Positions 35,201-49,258 are shown, counted from the first letter of the stretch. The stretch: DNA of 64,000 bases from Lasioglossum baleicum (GCF_051020765.1 NW_027469186.1:62001-126000); one strand, 5' to 3'. Numbers and translations are program-made. Notes: generated by a model not told the origin, from the sequence alone.

Positions 35201-37177
35201 AAAACACGTGCGAGAGGATGCATCCATCAGGGTAGTCGAGTAAAAACACGTGCGAGAGGATGCATCCCGCAGGCTAGTCGAGCACAAACACGTGCGAGAG
35301 GATGCATCCCGCAGGCTAGTCGAGCACAAACACGTGCGAGGTTTTGTGGGATGCGCATGCGCAGGTTTTGTGGGATGCGCATGCGCAGATTTTTTGGGAT
35401 GCGCATGCGCAGGTTTTTTGGGATGCGCACTGGCTAGTCGAGCAAAAACACGTGCGAGAGGATGCATCCCGCAGGCTAGTCGAGCACAAACACGTGCGAG
35501 AGGATGCATCCCGCAGGCTAGTCGAGCAAAAACACGTGCGAGAGGATGCATCCCGCAGGCTAGTCGAGCACAAACACGTGCGAGGTTTTGTGGGATGCGC
35601 ATGCGCAGGTTTTGTGGGATGCGCATGCGCAGATTTTTTGGGATGCGCATACGCAGGTTTTGTGGGATGCGCATGCGCAGGTTTTTTGGGATGCGCATGC
35701 GCAGGTTTTTTGGGATGCGCATGGCTAGTCGAGCAAAAACACGTGCGAGAGGATGCATCCCGCAGGCTAGTCGAGTAAAAACACGTGCGAGAGGATGCAT
35801 CCCGCAGGCTAGTCGAGTAAAAACACGTGCGAGGTTTTGTGGGATGCGCATGCGCAGGTTTTGTGGGATGCGCATGCGCAGGTTTTTTGGGATGCGCATG
35901 CGCAGGTTTTTTGGGATGCGCATGGCTAGTCGAGCAAAAACACGTGCGAGAGGATGCATCCATCAGGGTAGTCGAGTAAAAACACGTGCGAGAGGATGCA
36001 TCCCGCAGGCTAGTCGAGTAAAAACACGTGCGAGAGGATGCATCCCGCAGGCTAGTCGAGCACAAACACTTGCGAGAGGATGCATCCCGCAGGCTAGTCG
36101 AGCAAAAACACGTGCGAGAGGATGCATCCCGCAGGCTAGTCGAGTAAAAACACGTGCGAAAGGATGCATCCCGCAGTCTAGTCGAGCACAAACACGTGCG
36201 AGGTTTTGTGGGATGCACATGCGCAGGTTTTGTGGGATGCTCATGCGCAGATTTTTTGGGATGCGCATGCGCAGGTTTTTTTGGATGCGCATGGCTGGTC
36301 GAGCAAAAACACGTGCGAGAGGATGCATCCCGCAGGCTAGTCGAGCAAAAACACGTGCGAGAGTATGCATCCCGCAGGCTAGTCGAGTAAAAACACGTGC
36401 GAAAGGATGCATCCCGCAGGCTAGTCGAGCACAAACACGTGCGAGGTTTTGTGGGATGCGCATGCGCAGGTTTTGTGGGATGCGCATGCGCAGATTTTTT
36501 GGGATGCGCATGCGCAGGTTTTTTGGGATGCGCATGGCTAGTCGAGCAAAAACACGTGCGAGAGGATGCATCCCGCAGGCTAGTCGAGTAAAAACACGTG
36601 CGAGACGATGCATCCTTCAGGCTAGTCGAGTAAAAACACGTGCGAGAGGATGCATCCCGCAGGCTAGTCGAGTAAAAACACGTGCGAGAGGATGCATCCC
36701 GCAGGCTAGTCGAGTAAAAACACGTGCGAGGTTTTGTGGGATGCGCATGCGCAGGTTTTTTGGGATGCGCATGCGCAGGTTTTTTGGGATGCGCATGGCT
36801 AGTCGAGCAAAAACACGTGCGAGAGGATACATCCCGCAAGCTAGCCGAGCAAAAACACGTGCGAGAGGATGCATCCCGCAGGCTAGTCGAGTAAAAACAC
36901 GTGCGAGGTTTTGTGGGATGCGCATGCGCAGGTTTTGTGGGATGCGCATGCGCAGGTTTTTTGGGATGCGCATGTGCAGGTTTTTTGGGATGCGCATGGC
37001 TAGTCGAGCAAAAACACGTGCGAGAGGATGCATCCCGCAGGCTAGTCGAGTAAAAACACGTGCGAGAGGATGCATCCCGCAGGCTAGTCGAGTAAAAACA
37101 CGTGCGAGGTTTTGTGGGATGCGCATACGCAGGTTTTGTGGGATGCGCATGCGCAGGTTTTGTGGGATGCGCATGCG
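32259..37177 (+). repeat. Irregular middle-to-right zone with broken joints
   Basis: This zone holds a one-base insertion in a B unit (GGGATTGCGC, about 32381), an extra C in GCACTGG (32484), a second chimeric joint CCCGCATGGCTAG (about 32522-32534), a B cluster made only of TTTTGTGGG units (about 34150-34219), and two blocks 1009 bp apart (34410-34820 and 35419-35830) with the rare B order GATTTTTT then CATACGCA. Marker A variants end near 33317, 33668, 35223 and 35959; CATCCTTCAGG near 36613 is a related change. Confidence 0.8.
35025..35187 (+). repeat. Longest B cluster seen: seven units
   Basis: 163 bp, equal to six full B units plus the 19-nt last unit: three TTTTGTGGG then four TTTTTTGGG. 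It contains six consecutive perfect TGCGCATGCGCA palindromes at 24-bp spacing, the densest such run I noticed. Confidence 0.85.
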
Positions 37178-40100
37178 CAGATTTTTTGGGATGCGCACTG
37201 GCTAGTCGAGCAAAAACACGTGCGAGAGGATGCATCCCGCAGGCTAGTCGAGCACAAACACGTGCGAGAGGATGCATCCCGCAGGCTAGTCGAGCAAAAA
37301 CACGTGCGAGAGGATGCATCCCGCAGGCTAGTCGAGTAAAAACACGTGCGAAAGGATGCATCCCGCAGTCTAGTCGAGCACAAACACGTGCGAGGTTTTG
37401 TGGGATGCACATGCGCAGGTTTTGTGGGATGCGCATGCGCAGATTTTTTGGGATGCGCATACGCAGGTTTTTTGGGATGCGCATGGCTAGTCGAGCAAAA
37501 ACACGTGCGAGAGGATGCATCCCGCAGGCTAGTCGAGCAAAAACACGTGCGAGAGTATGCATCCCGCAGGCTAGTCGAGTAAAAACACGTGCGAAAGGAT
37601 GCATCCCGCAGGCTAGTCGAGCACAAACACGTGCGAGGTTTTGTGGGATGCGCATGCGCAGGTTTTGTGGGATGCGCATGCGCAGATTTTTTGGGATGCG
37701 CATGCGCAGGTTTTTTGGGATGCGCATGGCTAGTCGAGCAAAAACACGTGCGAGAGGATGCATCCCGCAGGCTAGTCGCGTAAAAACACGTGCGAGACGA
37801 TGCATCCCGCAGGCTAGTCGAGTAAAAACACGTGCGGGAGGATGCATCCCGCAGGCTAGTCGAGTAAAAACACGTGCGAGAGGATGCATCCCGCAGGCTA
37901 GTCGAGTAAAAACACGTGCGAGGTTTTGTGGGATGCGCATGCGCAGGTTTTTTGGGATGCGCATGCGCAGGTTTTTTGGGATGCGCATGGCTAGTCGAGA
38001 AAAAACACGTGCGAGAGGATGCATCCCGCAGGCTAGCCGAGCAAAAACACGTGCGAGAGGATGCATCCCGCAGGCTAGTCGAGTAAAAACACGTGCGAGG
38101 TTTTGTGGGATGCGCATGCGCAGGTTTTGTGGGATGCGCATGCGCAGGTTTTTTGGGATGCGCATGTGCAGGTTTTTTGGGATGCGCATGGCTAGTCGAG
38201 CAAAAACACGTGCGAGAGAATGCATCCCGCAGGCTAGTCGAGTAAAAACACGTGCGAGAGGATGCATCCCGCAGGCTAGTCGAGTAAAAACACGTGCGAG
38301 GTTTTGTGGGATGCGCATACGCAGGTTTTGTGGGATGCGCATGCGCAGGTTTTTTGGGATGCGCATGCACAGGTTTTTTGGGATGCGCATGCGCAGGTTT
38401 TTTGGGATGCGCATGGCTAGTCGAGCAAAAACACGTGCGAGAGGATGCATCCCGCAGGGAAGTCGAGTAAAAACACGTGCGAGAGGATGCATCCCGCAGG
38501 CTAGTCGAGCAAAAACACGTGCGAGAGGATGCATCCCGCAGGCTAGTCGAGCAAAAACACGTGCGAGAGGATGCATCCCGCAGGCTAGTCGAGTAAAAAC
38601 ACGTGCGAGAGGATGCATCCCGCAGGCTAGTCGAGTAAAAACACGTGCGAGGTATTGTGGGATGCGCATGCGCAGGTTTTGTGGGATGCGCATGCGCAGG
38701 TTTTTTGGGATGCGCATGTGCAGGTTTTTTGGGATGCGCATGGCTAGTCGAGCAAAAACACGTGCGAGAGGATGCATCCCGCAGGCTAGTCGAGTAAAAA
38801 CACGTGCGAGAGGATGCATCCCGCAGGCTAGTCGAGTAAAAACACGTGCGAGGTTTTGTGGGATGCGCATGCGCAGGTTATGTGGGATGCGCATGCGCAG
38901 GTTTTTTGGGATGCGCATGCGCAGGTTTTTTTGGATGCGCATGCGCAGGTTTTTTGGGATGCGCATGGCTAGTCGAGCAAAAACACGTGCGAGAGGATGC
39001 ATCCATCAGGGTAGTCGAGTAAAAACACGTGCGAGAGGATGCATCCCGCAGGCTAGTCGAGTAAAAACACGTGCGAGAGGATGCATCCCGCAGGGTAGTC
39101 GAGCAAAAACACGTGCGAGAGGATGCATCCCGCAGGCTAGTCGAGTAAAAACACGTGCGAGAGGATGCATCCCGCAGGCTAGTCGAGCACAAACACGTGC
39201 GAGAGGAAGCATCCCGCAGGCTAGTCGAGCAAAAACACGTGCGAGAGGATGCATTCCGCAGGCTAGTCGAGCAAAAACACGTGCGAGAGGATGCATCCCG
39301 CAGGCTAGTCGAGCACAAACACGTGCGAGAGGATGTATCCCGCAGGCTAGTCGAGTAAAAACACGTGCGAGAGGATGCATCCCGCAGGCTAGTCGAGTAA
39401 AAACACGTGCGAGGTTTTGTGGGATGCGCATGTGCAGGTTTTTTGGGATGCGCATGGCTAGTCGAGCAAAAACACGTTCGAGAGGATGCATCCATCAGGG
39501 TAGTCGAGTAAAAACACGTGCGAGAGGATGCATCCCGCAGGCTAGTCGAGTAAAAACACGTGCGAGAGGATGCATCCCGCAGGCTAGTCGAGCAAAAACA
39601 CGTGCGAGAGGATGCATCCCGCAGGCTAGTCGAGCAAAAACACGTGCGAGAGGATGCATCCCGCAGGCTAGTCGAGTAAAAACACGTGCGAGAGGATGCA
39701 TCCCGCAGGCTAGTCGAGCACAAACACGTGCGAGAGGATGCATCCCGCAGGCTAGTCGAGCAAAAACACGTGCGAGAGGATGCATCCCGCAGGCTAGTCG
39801 AGTAAAAACACGTGCGAAAGGATGCATCCCGCAGTCTAGTCGAGCACAAACACGTGCGAGGTTTTGTGGGATGCGCATGCGCAGGTTTTGTGGGATGCGC
39901 ATGCGCAGATTTTTTGGGATGCGCATGCGCAGGTTTTTTGGGATGCGCATGGCTAGTCGAGCAAAAACACGTGCGAGAGGATGCATCCCGCAGGCTAGTC
40001 GAGCAAAAACACGTGCGAGAGGATGCATCCCGCAGGCTAGTCGAGTAAAAACACGTGCGAAAGGATGCATCCCGCAGGCTAGTCGAGCACAAACACGTGC

Positions 40101-42175
40101 GAGGTTTTGTGGGATGCGCATGCGCAGGTTTTGTGGGATGCGCATGCGCAGATTTTTTGGGATGCGCATGCGCAGGTTTTTTGGGATGCGCATGGCTAGT
40201 CGAGCAAAAACACGTGCGAGAGGATGCATCCCGCAGGCTAGTCGCGTAAAAACACGTGCGAGACGATGCATCCCGCAGGCTAGTCGAGTAAAAACACGTG
40301 CGAGAGGATGCATCCCGCAGGCTAGTCGAGCAAAAACACGTGCGAGAGGTTGCATCCCGCAGGCTAGTCGAGTAAAAACACGTGCGAGAGGATGCATCCC
40401 GCAGGCTAGTCGAGCACAAACACGTGCGAGAGGATGCATCCCGCAGGCTAGTCGAGCAAAAACACGTGCGAGAGGATGCATCCCGCAGGCTAGCCGAGCA
40501 AAAACACGTGCGAGAGGATGCATCCCGCAGGCTAGTCGAGTAAAAACACGTGCGAGGTTTTGTGGGATGCGCATGCGCAGGTTTTTTGGGATGCGCATGT
40601 GCAGGTTTTTTGGGATGCGCATGGCTAGTCGAGCAAAAACACGTGCGAGAGGATGCATCCCGCAGGCTAGTCGAGTAAAAACACGTGCGAGAGGATGCAT
40701 CCCGCAGGCTAGTCGAGTAAAAACACGTGCGAGGTTTTGTGGGATGCGCATACGCAGGTTTTGTGGGATGCGCATGCGCAGGTTTTTTGGGATGCGCATG
40801 CACAGGTTTTTTGGGATGCGCATGCGCAGGTTTTTTGGGATGCGCATGGCTAGTCGAGCAAAAACACGTGCGAGAGGATGCATCCCGCAGGGAAGTCGAG
40901 TAAAAACACGTGCGAGAGGATGCATCCCGCAGGCTAGTCGAGTAAAAACACGTGCGAGAGGATGCATCCCGCAGGCTAGTCGAGCAAAAACACGTGCGAG
41001 AGGATGCATCCCGCAGGCTAGTCGAGTAAAAACACGTGCGAGAGGATGCATCCCGCAGGCTAGTCGAGTAAAAACACGTGCGAGGTTTTGTGGGATGCGC
41101 ATGCGCAGGTTTTTTGGGATGCGCATGCGCAGGTTTTTTGGGATGCGCATGCGCAGATTTTTTGGGATGCGCACTGGCTAGTCGAGCAAAAACACGTGCG
41201 AGAGGATGCATCCCGCAGGCTAGTCGAGCACAAACACGTGCGAGAGGATGCATCCCGCAGGCTAGTCGAGCAAAAACACGTGCGAGAGGATGCATCCCGC
41301 AGGCTAGTCGAGTAAAAACACGTGCGAAAGGATGCATCCCGCAGTCTAGTCGAGCACAAACACGTGCGAGGTTTTGTGGGATGCACATGCGCAGGTTTTG
41401 TGGGATGCGCATGCGCAGATTTTTTGGGATGCGCATACGCAGGTTTTTTGGGATGCGCATGGCTAGTCGAGCAAAAACACGTGCGAGAGGATGCATCCCG
41501 CAGGCTAGTCGAGCAAAAACACGTGCGAGAGTATGCATCCCGCAGGCTAGTCGAGTAAAAACACGTGCGAAAGGATGCATCCCGCAGGCTAGTCGAGCAC
41601 AAACACGTGCGAGGTTTTGTGGGATGCGCATGCGCAGGTTTTGTGGGATGCGCATGCGCAGATTTTTTGGGATGCGCATGCGCAGGTTTTTTGGGATGCG
41701 CATGGCTAGTCGAGCAAAAACACGTGCGAGAGGATGCATCCCGCAGGCTAGTCGCGTAAAAACACGTGCGAGACGATGCATCCCGCAGGCTAGTCGAGTA
41801 AAAACACGTGCGGGAGGATGCATCCCGCAGGCTAGTCGAGTAAAAACACGTGCGAGAGGATGCATCCCGCAGGCTAGTCGAGTAAAAACACGTGCGAGGT
41901 TTTGTGGGATGCGCATGCGCAGGTTTTTTGGGATGCGCATGCGCAGGTTTTTTGGGATGCGCATGGCTAGTCGAGAAAAAACACGTGCGAGAGGATGCAT
42001 CCCGCAGGCTAGCCGAGCAAAAACACGTGCGAGAGGATGCATCCCGCAGGCTAGTCGAGTAAAAACACGTGCGAGGTTTTGTGGGATGCGCATGCGCAGG
42101 TTTTGTGGGATGCGCATGCGCAGGTTTTTTGGGATGCGCATGTGCAGGTTTTTTGGGATGCGCATGGCTAGTCGA
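37178..42175 (+). repeat. Duplication of about 1 kb, displacement 3976 bp
   Basis: 37178-38199 recurs at 41154-42175, with the GCACTGG insertion (37198 and 41174), GATGCACATG, CATACGCAGGTTTTTT, GAGAGTATG, TCGCGTAAA (about 37787 and 41754), GCGGGAGGATG and TCGAGAAAAAA. TCGCGTAAA first appears here and continues to the right edge. The copies part where one has GAGAGAATG after GCAAAAAC and the other has a GTAAAAAC A unit directly after the B cluster. Confidence 0.8.
38967..39412 (+). repeat. Longest A cluster seen: ten full units plus a cut unit
   Basis: 446 bp, equal to ten A units of 42 bp plus the 26-nt unit. It holds the marker variant (39002), GAGGAAGCATCC (about 39205), CATTCCGC (about 39252) and GATGTATCC (about 39332). 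The next A cluster (39456-39859) is nearly as long: nine units plus the cut unit, 404 bp. Confidence 0.85.
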
Positions 42176-44091
42176 GTAAAAACACGTGCGAGAGGATGCA
42201 TCCCGCAGGCTAGTCGAGTAAAAACACGTGCGAGAGGATGCATCCCGCAGGCTAGTCGAGCAAAAACACGTGCGAGAGGATGCATCCCGCAGGCTAGTCG
42301 AGTAAAAACACGTGCGAGAGGATGCATCCCGCAGGCTAGTCGAGCACAAACACGTGCGAGAGGAAGCATCCCGCAGGCTAGTCGAGCAAAAACACGTGCG
42401 AGAGGATGCATCCCGCAGGCTAGTCGAGCAAAAACACGTGCGAGAGGATGCATCCCGCAGGCTAGTCGAGCACAAACACGTGCGAGGTTTTGTGGGATGC
42501 GCATGCGCAGGTTTTGTGGGATGCGCATGCGCAGATTTTTTGGGATGCGCATGCGCAGGTTTTTTGGGATGCGCATGGCTAGTCGAGCTAAAACACGTGC
42601 GAGAGGATGCATCCCGCAGGCTAGTCGAGTAAAAACACGTGCGAAAGGATGCATCCCGCAGGCTAGTCGAGTAAAAACACGTGCGAGGTTTTGTGGGATG
42701 CGCATGCGCAGGTTTTGTGGGATGCGCATGCGCAGGTTTTTTGGGATGCGCATGCGCAGGTTTTTTGGGATGCGCATGGCTAGTCGAGCAAAAACACGTG
42801 CGAGAGGATGCATCCCGCAGGCTAGTCGAGTAAAAACACGTGCGAGACGATGCATCCCGCAGGCTAGTCGAGTAAAAACACGTGCGAGAGGATGCATCCC
42901 GCAGGCTAGTCGAGCAAAAACACGTGCGAGAGGATGTATCCCGCAGGCTAGTCGAGTAAAAACACGTGCGAGAGGATGCATCCCGCAGGCTAGTCGAGTA
43001 AAAACACGTGCGAGGTTTTGTGGGATGCGCATGTGCAGGTTTTTTGGGATGCGCATGGCTAGTCGAGCAAAAACACGTTCGAGAGGATGCATCCATCAGG
43101 GTAGTCGAGTAAAAACACGTGCGAGAGGATGCATCCCGCAGGCTAGTCGAGTAAAAACACGTGCGAGAGGATGCATCCCGCAGGCTAGTCGAGCAAAAAC
43201 ACGTGCGAGAGGATGCATCCCGCAGGCTAGTCGAGCAAAAACACGTGCGAGAGGATGCATCCCGCAGGCTAGTCGAGTAAAAACACGTGCGAGAGGATGC
43301 ATCCCGCAGGCTAGTCGAGCACAAACACGTGCGAGAGGATGCATCCCGCAGGCTAGTCGAGCAAAAACACGTGCGAGAGGATGCATCCCGCAGGCTAGTC
43401 GAGTAAAAACACGTGCGAAAGGATGCATCCCGCAGTCTAGTCGAGCACAAACACGTGCGAGGTTTTGTGGGATGCGCATGCGCAGGTTTTGTGGGATGCG
43501 CATGCGCAGATTTTTTGGGATGCGCATGCGCAGGTTTTTTGGGATGCGCATGGCTAGTCGAGCAAAAACACGTGCGAGAGGATGCATCCCGCAGGCTAGT
43601 CGAGCAAAAACACGTGCGAGAGGATGCATCCCGCAGGCTAGTCGAGTAAAAACACGTGCGAAAGGATGCATCCCGCAGGCTAGTCGAGCACAAACACGTG
43701 CGAGGTTTTGTGGGATGCGCATGCGCAGGTTTTGTGGGATGCGCATGCGCAGATTTTTTGGGATGCGCATGCGCAGGTTTTTTGGGATGCGCATGGCTAG
43801 TCGAGCAAAAACACGTGCGAGAGGATGCATCCCGCAGGCTAGTCGCGTAAAAACACGTGCGAGACGATGCATCCCGCAGGCTAGTCGAGTAAAAACACGT
43901 GCGAGAGGATGCATCCCGCAGGCTAGTCGAGCAAAAACACGTGCGAGAGGTTGCATCCCGCAGGCTAGTCGAGTAAAAACACGTGCGAGAGGATGCATCC
44001 CGCAGGCTAGTCGAGCACAAACACGTGCGAGAGGATGCATCCCGCAGGCTAGTCGAGCAAAAACACGTGCGAGAGGATGCATCCCGCAGGC
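39320..44091 (+). repeat. Duplication of about 1.17 kb, displacement 3601 bp
   Basis: About 39320-40490 recurs at 42921-44091: GATGTATCC (about 39331 and 42932), CACGTTCG with the marker variant (39491 and 43092), GCAGTCTAG, TCGCGTAAA and GAGAGGTTG (about 40349 and 43950) keep their spacing. Between the copies lie a second CATGCACAGG B variant (about 40798) and GCAGGGAAGTCG (about 40888). Confidence 0.8.
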
Positions 44092-47000
44092 TAGTCGAGC
44101 AAAAACACGTGCAAGAGGATGCATCCCGCAGGCTAGTCGAGTAAAAACACGTGCGAAAGGATGCATCCCGCAGTCTAATCGAGCACAAACACGTGCGAGG
44201 TTTTGTGGGATGCGCATGCGCAGGTTTTGTGGGATGCGCATGCGCAGATTTTTTGGGATGCGAATGCGCAGGTTTTTTGGGATGCGCATGGCTAGTCGAG
44301 CAAAAACACGTGCGGGAGGATGCATCCCGCAGGCTAGTCGAGTAAAAACACGTGCGAGAGGATGCATCCCGCAGGCTAGTCGAGTAAAAACACGTGCGAG
44401 GTTTTGTGGGATGCGCATGCGCAGGTTTTTTGGGATGCGCATGCGCAGGTTTTTTGGGATGCGCATGGCTAGTCGAGAAAAAACACGTGCGAGAGGATGC
44501 ATCCCGCAGGCTAGCCGAGCAAAAACACGTGCGAGAGGATGCATCCCGCAGGCTAGTCGAGTAAAAACACGTGCGAGGTTTTGTGGGATGCGCATGCGCA
44601 GGTTTTGTGGGATGCGCATGCGCAGGTTTTTTGGGATGCGCATGTGCAGGTTTTTTGGGATGCGCATGGCTAGTCGAGCAAAAACACGTGCGAGAGGATG
44701 CATCCCGCAGGCTAGTCGAGTAAAAACACGTGCGAGAGGATGCATCCCGCAGGCTAGTCGAGTAAAAACACGTGCGAGGTTTTGTGGGATGCGCATACGC
44801 AGGTTTTGTGGGATGCGCATGCGCAGGTTTTTTGGGATGCGCATGCACAGGTTTTTTGGGATGCGCATGCGCAGGTTTTTTGGGATGCGCATGGCTAGTC
44901 GAGCAAAAACACGTGCGAGAGGATGCATCCCGCAGGGAAGTCGAGTAAAAACACGTGCGAGAGGATGCATCCCGCAGGCTAGTCGAGTAAAAACACGTGC
45001 GAGAGGATGCATCCCGCAGGCTAGTCGAGCAAAAACACGTGCGAGAGGATGCATCCCGCAGGCTAGTCGAGTAAAAACACGTGCGAGAGGATGCATCCCG
45101 CAGGCTAGTCGAGTAAAAACACGTGCGAGGTTTTGTGGGATGCGCATGCGCAGGTTTTTTGGGATGCGCATGCGCAGGTTTTTTGGGATGCGCATGGCTA
45201 GTCGAGCAAAAACACGTGCGAGAGGATACATCCCGCAAGCTAGCCGAGCAAAAACACGTGCGAGAGGATGCATCCCGCAGGCTAGTCGAGTAAAAACACG
45301 TGCGAGGTTTTGTGGGATGCGCATGCGCAGGTTTTGTGGGATGCGCATGCGCAGGTTTTTTGGGATGCGCATGTGCAGGTTTTTTGGGATGCGCATGGCT
45401 AGTCGAGCAAAAACACGTGCGAGAGGATGCATCCCGCAGGCTAGTCGAGTAAAAACACGTGCGAGAGGATGCATCCCGCAGGCTAGTCGAGTAAAAACAC
45501 GTGCGAGGTTTTGTGGGATGCGCATACGCAGGTTTTGTGGGATGCGCATGCGCAGGTTTTGTGGGATGCGCATGCGCAGATTTTTTGGGATGCGCACTGG
45601 CTAGTCGAGCAAAAACACGTGCGAGAGGATGCATCCCGCAGGCTAGTCGAGCACAAACACGTGCGAGAGGATGCATCCCGCAGGCTAGTCGAGCAAAAAC
45701 ACGTGCGAGAGGATGCATCCCGCAGGCTAGTCGAGTAAAAACACGTGCGAAAGGATGCATCCCGCAGTCTAGTCGAGCACAAACACGTGCGAGGTTTTGT
45801 GGGATGCGCATGCGCAGGTTTTGTGGGATGCGCATGCGCAGATTTTTTGGGATGCGCATGCGCAGGTTTTTTGGGATGCGCATGGCTAGTCGAGCAAAAA
45901 CACCTGCGAGAGGATGCATCCCGCAGGCTAGTCGCGTAAAAACACGTGCGAGACGATGCATCCCGCAGGCTAGTCGAGTAAAAACACGTGCGGGAGGATG
46001 CATCCCGCAGGCTAGTCGAGTAAAAACACGTGCGAGAGGATGCATCCCGCAGGCTAGTCGAGTAAAAACACGTGCGAGGTTTTGTGGGATGCGCATGCGC
46101 AGGTTTTTTGGGATGCGCATGGCTAGTCGAGAAAAAACACGTGCGAGAGGATGCATCCCGCAGGCTAGCCGAGCAAAAACACGTGCGAGAGGATGCATCC
46201 CGCAGGCTAGTCGAGTAAAAACACGTGCGAGGTTTTGTGGGATGCGCATGCGCAGGTTTTGTGGGATGCGCATGCGCAGGTTTTTTGGGATGCGCATGTG
46301 CAGGTTTTTTGGGATGCGCATGGCTAGTCGAGCAAAAACACGTGCGAGAGGATGCATCCCGCAGGCTAGTCGAGTAAAAACACGTGCGAGAGGATGCATC
46401 CCGCAGGCTAGTCGAGTAAAAACACGTGCGAGGTTTTGTGGGATGCGCATACGCAGGTTTTGTGGGATGCGCATGCGCAGGTTTTTTGGGATGCGCATGC
46501 ACAGGTTTTTTGGGATGCGCATGCGCAGGTTTTTTGGGATGCGCATGGCTAGTCGAGCAAAAACACGTGCGAGAGGATGCATCCCGCAGGGAAGTCGAGT
46601 AAAAACACGTGCGAGAGGATGCATCCCGCAGGCTAGTCGAGTAAAAACACGTGCGAGAGGATGCATCCCGCAGGCTAGTCGAGCAAAAACACGTGCAAGA
46701 GGATGCATCCCGCAGGCTAGTCGAGTAAAAACACGTGCGAAAGGATGCATCCCGCAGTCTAATCGAGCACAAACACGTGCGAGGTTTTGTGGGATGCGCA
46801 TGCGCAGGTTTTGTGGGATGCGCATGCGCAGATTTTTTGGGATGCGCATGCGCAGGTTTTTTGGGATGCGCATGGCTAGTCGAGCAAAAACACGTGCGGG
46901 AGGATGCATCCCGCAGGCTAGTCGAGTAAAAACACGTGCGAGAGGATGCATCCCGCAGGCTAGTCGAGTAAAAACACGTGCGAGGTTTTGTGGGATGCGC

Positions 47001-48181
47001 ATGCGCAGGTTTTTTGGGATGCGCATGCGCAGGTTTTTTGGGATGCGCATGGCTAGTCGAGAAAAAACACGTGCGAGAGGATGCATCCCGCAGGCTAGCC
47101 GAGCAAAAACACGTGCGAGAGGATGCATCCCGCAGGCTAGTCGAGTAAAAACACGTGCGAGGTTTTGTGGGATGCGCATGCGCAGGTTTTGTGGGATGCG
47201 CATGCGCAGGTTTTTTGGGATGCGCATGTGCAGGTTTTTTGGGATGCGCATGGCTAGTCGAGCAAAAACACGTGCGAGAGGATGCATCCCGCAGGCTAGT
47301 CGAGTAAAAACACGTGCGAGAGGATGCATCCCGCAGGCTAGTCGAGTAAAAACACGTGCGAGGTTTTGTGGGATGCGCATACGCAGGTTTTGTGGGATGC
47401 GCATGCGCAGGTTTTTTGGGATGCGCATGCACAGGTTTTTTGGGATGCGCATGCGCAGGTTTTTTGGGATGCGCATGGCTAGTCGAGCAAAAACACGTGC
47501 GAGAGGATGCATCCCGCAGGGAAGTCGAGTAAAAACACGTGCGAGAGGATGCATCCCGCAGGCTAGTCGAGTAAAAACACGTGCGAGAGGATGCATCCCG
47601 CAGGCTAGTCGAGCAAAAACACGTGCGAGAGGATGCATCCCGCAGGCTAGTCGAGTAAAAACACGTGCGAGAGGATGCATCCCGCAGGCTAGTCGAGTAA
47701 AAACACGTGCGAGGTTTTGTGGGATGCGCATGCGCAGGTTTTTTGGGATGCGCATGCGCAGGTTTTTTGGGATGCGCATGGCTAGTCGAGCAAAAACACG
47801 TGCGAGAGGATACATCCCGCAAGCTAGCCGAGCAAAAACACGTGCGAGAGGATGCATCCCGCAGGCTAGTCGAGTAAAAACACGTGCGAGGTTTTGTGGG
47901 ATGCGCATGCGCAGGTTTTGTGGGATGCGCATGCGCAGGTTTTTTGGGATGCGCATGTGCAGGTTTTTTGGGATGCGCATGGCTAGTCGAGCAAAAACAC
48001 GTGCGAGAGGATGCATCCCGCAGGCTAGTCGAGTAAAAACACGTGCGAGAGGATGCATCCCGCAGGCTAGTCGAGTAAAAACACGTGCGAGGTTTTGTGG
48101 GATGCGCATACGCAGGTTTTGTGGGATGCGCATGCGCAGGTTTTGTGGGATGCGCATGCGCAGATTTTTTGGGATGCGCAC
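41060..48181 (-). other. Long repeat-derived open frame, 2373 codons, with an internal frame switch; not called as a gene
   Basis: Begins in the MHPLARVFTRLACG-type reading of A units, then passes into the RDASSRTCFYSTSL type where the extra C (45597) shifts the register. It stays open because both readings lack stops. This shows directly that openness here is a property of the repeat and not of one maintained frame. Confidence 0.85.
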
Positions 48182-49258
48182 TGGCTAGTCGAGCAAAAAC
48201 ACGTGCGAGAGGATGCATCCCGCAGGCTAGTCGAGCACAAACACGTGCGAGAGGATGCATCCCGCAGGCTAGTCGAGCAAAAACACGTGCGAGAGGATGC
48301 ATCCCGCAGGCTAGTCGAGTAAAAACACGTGCGAAAGGATGCATCCCGCAGTCTAGTCGAGCACAAACACGTGCGAGGTTTTGTGGGATGCGCATGCGCA
48401 GGTTTTGTGGGATGCGCATGCGCAGATTTTTTGGGATGCGCATGCGCAGGTTTTTTGGGATGCGCATGGCTAGTCGAGCAAAAACACCTGCGAGAGGATG
48501 CATCCCGCAGGCTAGTCGCGTAAAAACACGTGCGAGACGATGCATCCCGCAGGCTAGTCGAGTAAAAACACGTGCGGGAGGATGCATCCCGCAGGCTAGT
48601 CGAGTAAAAACACGTGCGAGAGGATGCATCCCGCAGGCTAGTCGAGTAAAAACACGTGCGAGGTTTTGTGGGATGCGCATGCGCAGGTTTTTTGGGATGC
48701 GCATGGCTAGTCGAGAAAAAACACGTGCGAGAGGATGCATCCCGCAGGCTAGCCGAGCAAAAACACGTGCGAGAGGATGCATCCCGCAGGCTAGTCGAGT
48801 AAAAACACGTGCGAGGTTTTGTGGGATGCGCATGCGCAGGTTTTGTGGGATGCGCATGCGCAGGTTTTTTGGGATGCGCATGTGCAGGTTTTTTGGGATG
48901 CGCATGGCTAGTCGAGCAAAAACACGTGCGAGAGGATGCATCCCGCAGGCTAGTCGAGTAAAAACACGTGCGAGAGGATGCATCCCGCAGGCTAGTCGAG
49001 TAAAAACACGTGCGAGGTTTTGTGGGATGCGCATACGCAGGTTTTGTGGGATGCGCATGCGCAGGTTTTTTGGGATGCGCATGCACAGGTTTTTTGGGAT
49101 GCGCATGCGCAGGTTTTTTGGGATGCGCATGGCTAGTCGAGCAAAAACACGTGCGAGAGGATGCATCCCGCAGGGAAGTCGAGTAAAAACACGTGCGAGA
49201 GGATGCATCCCGCAGGCTAGTCGAGTAAAAACACGTGCGAGAGGATGCATCCCGCAGG
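44091..49258 (+). repeat. Clean tandem duplication, period 2584 bp
   Basis: 44091-46674 and 46675-49258 abut and share every landmark: GTGCAAGAGG (about 44110 and 46694), GCAGTCTAATCG, CATGCACAGG, GCAGGGAAGTCG, GATACATCC (45227 and 47811), GCACTGG (45597 and 48181) and CACCTGCGAG (about 45902 and 48486). The one difference I noticed is GCGAATGCGC at about 44270 in copy 1. The period is not a multiple of three because each copy carries one extra C. Confidence 0.87.

Noticed and set aside
36270..36290. Another seven-T frameshift near 36280
   Set aside because: The run has seven T but only two following G (TTTTTTTGGATG), so it is a G-to-T substitution without a length change. The same applies near 38930 and 49640.
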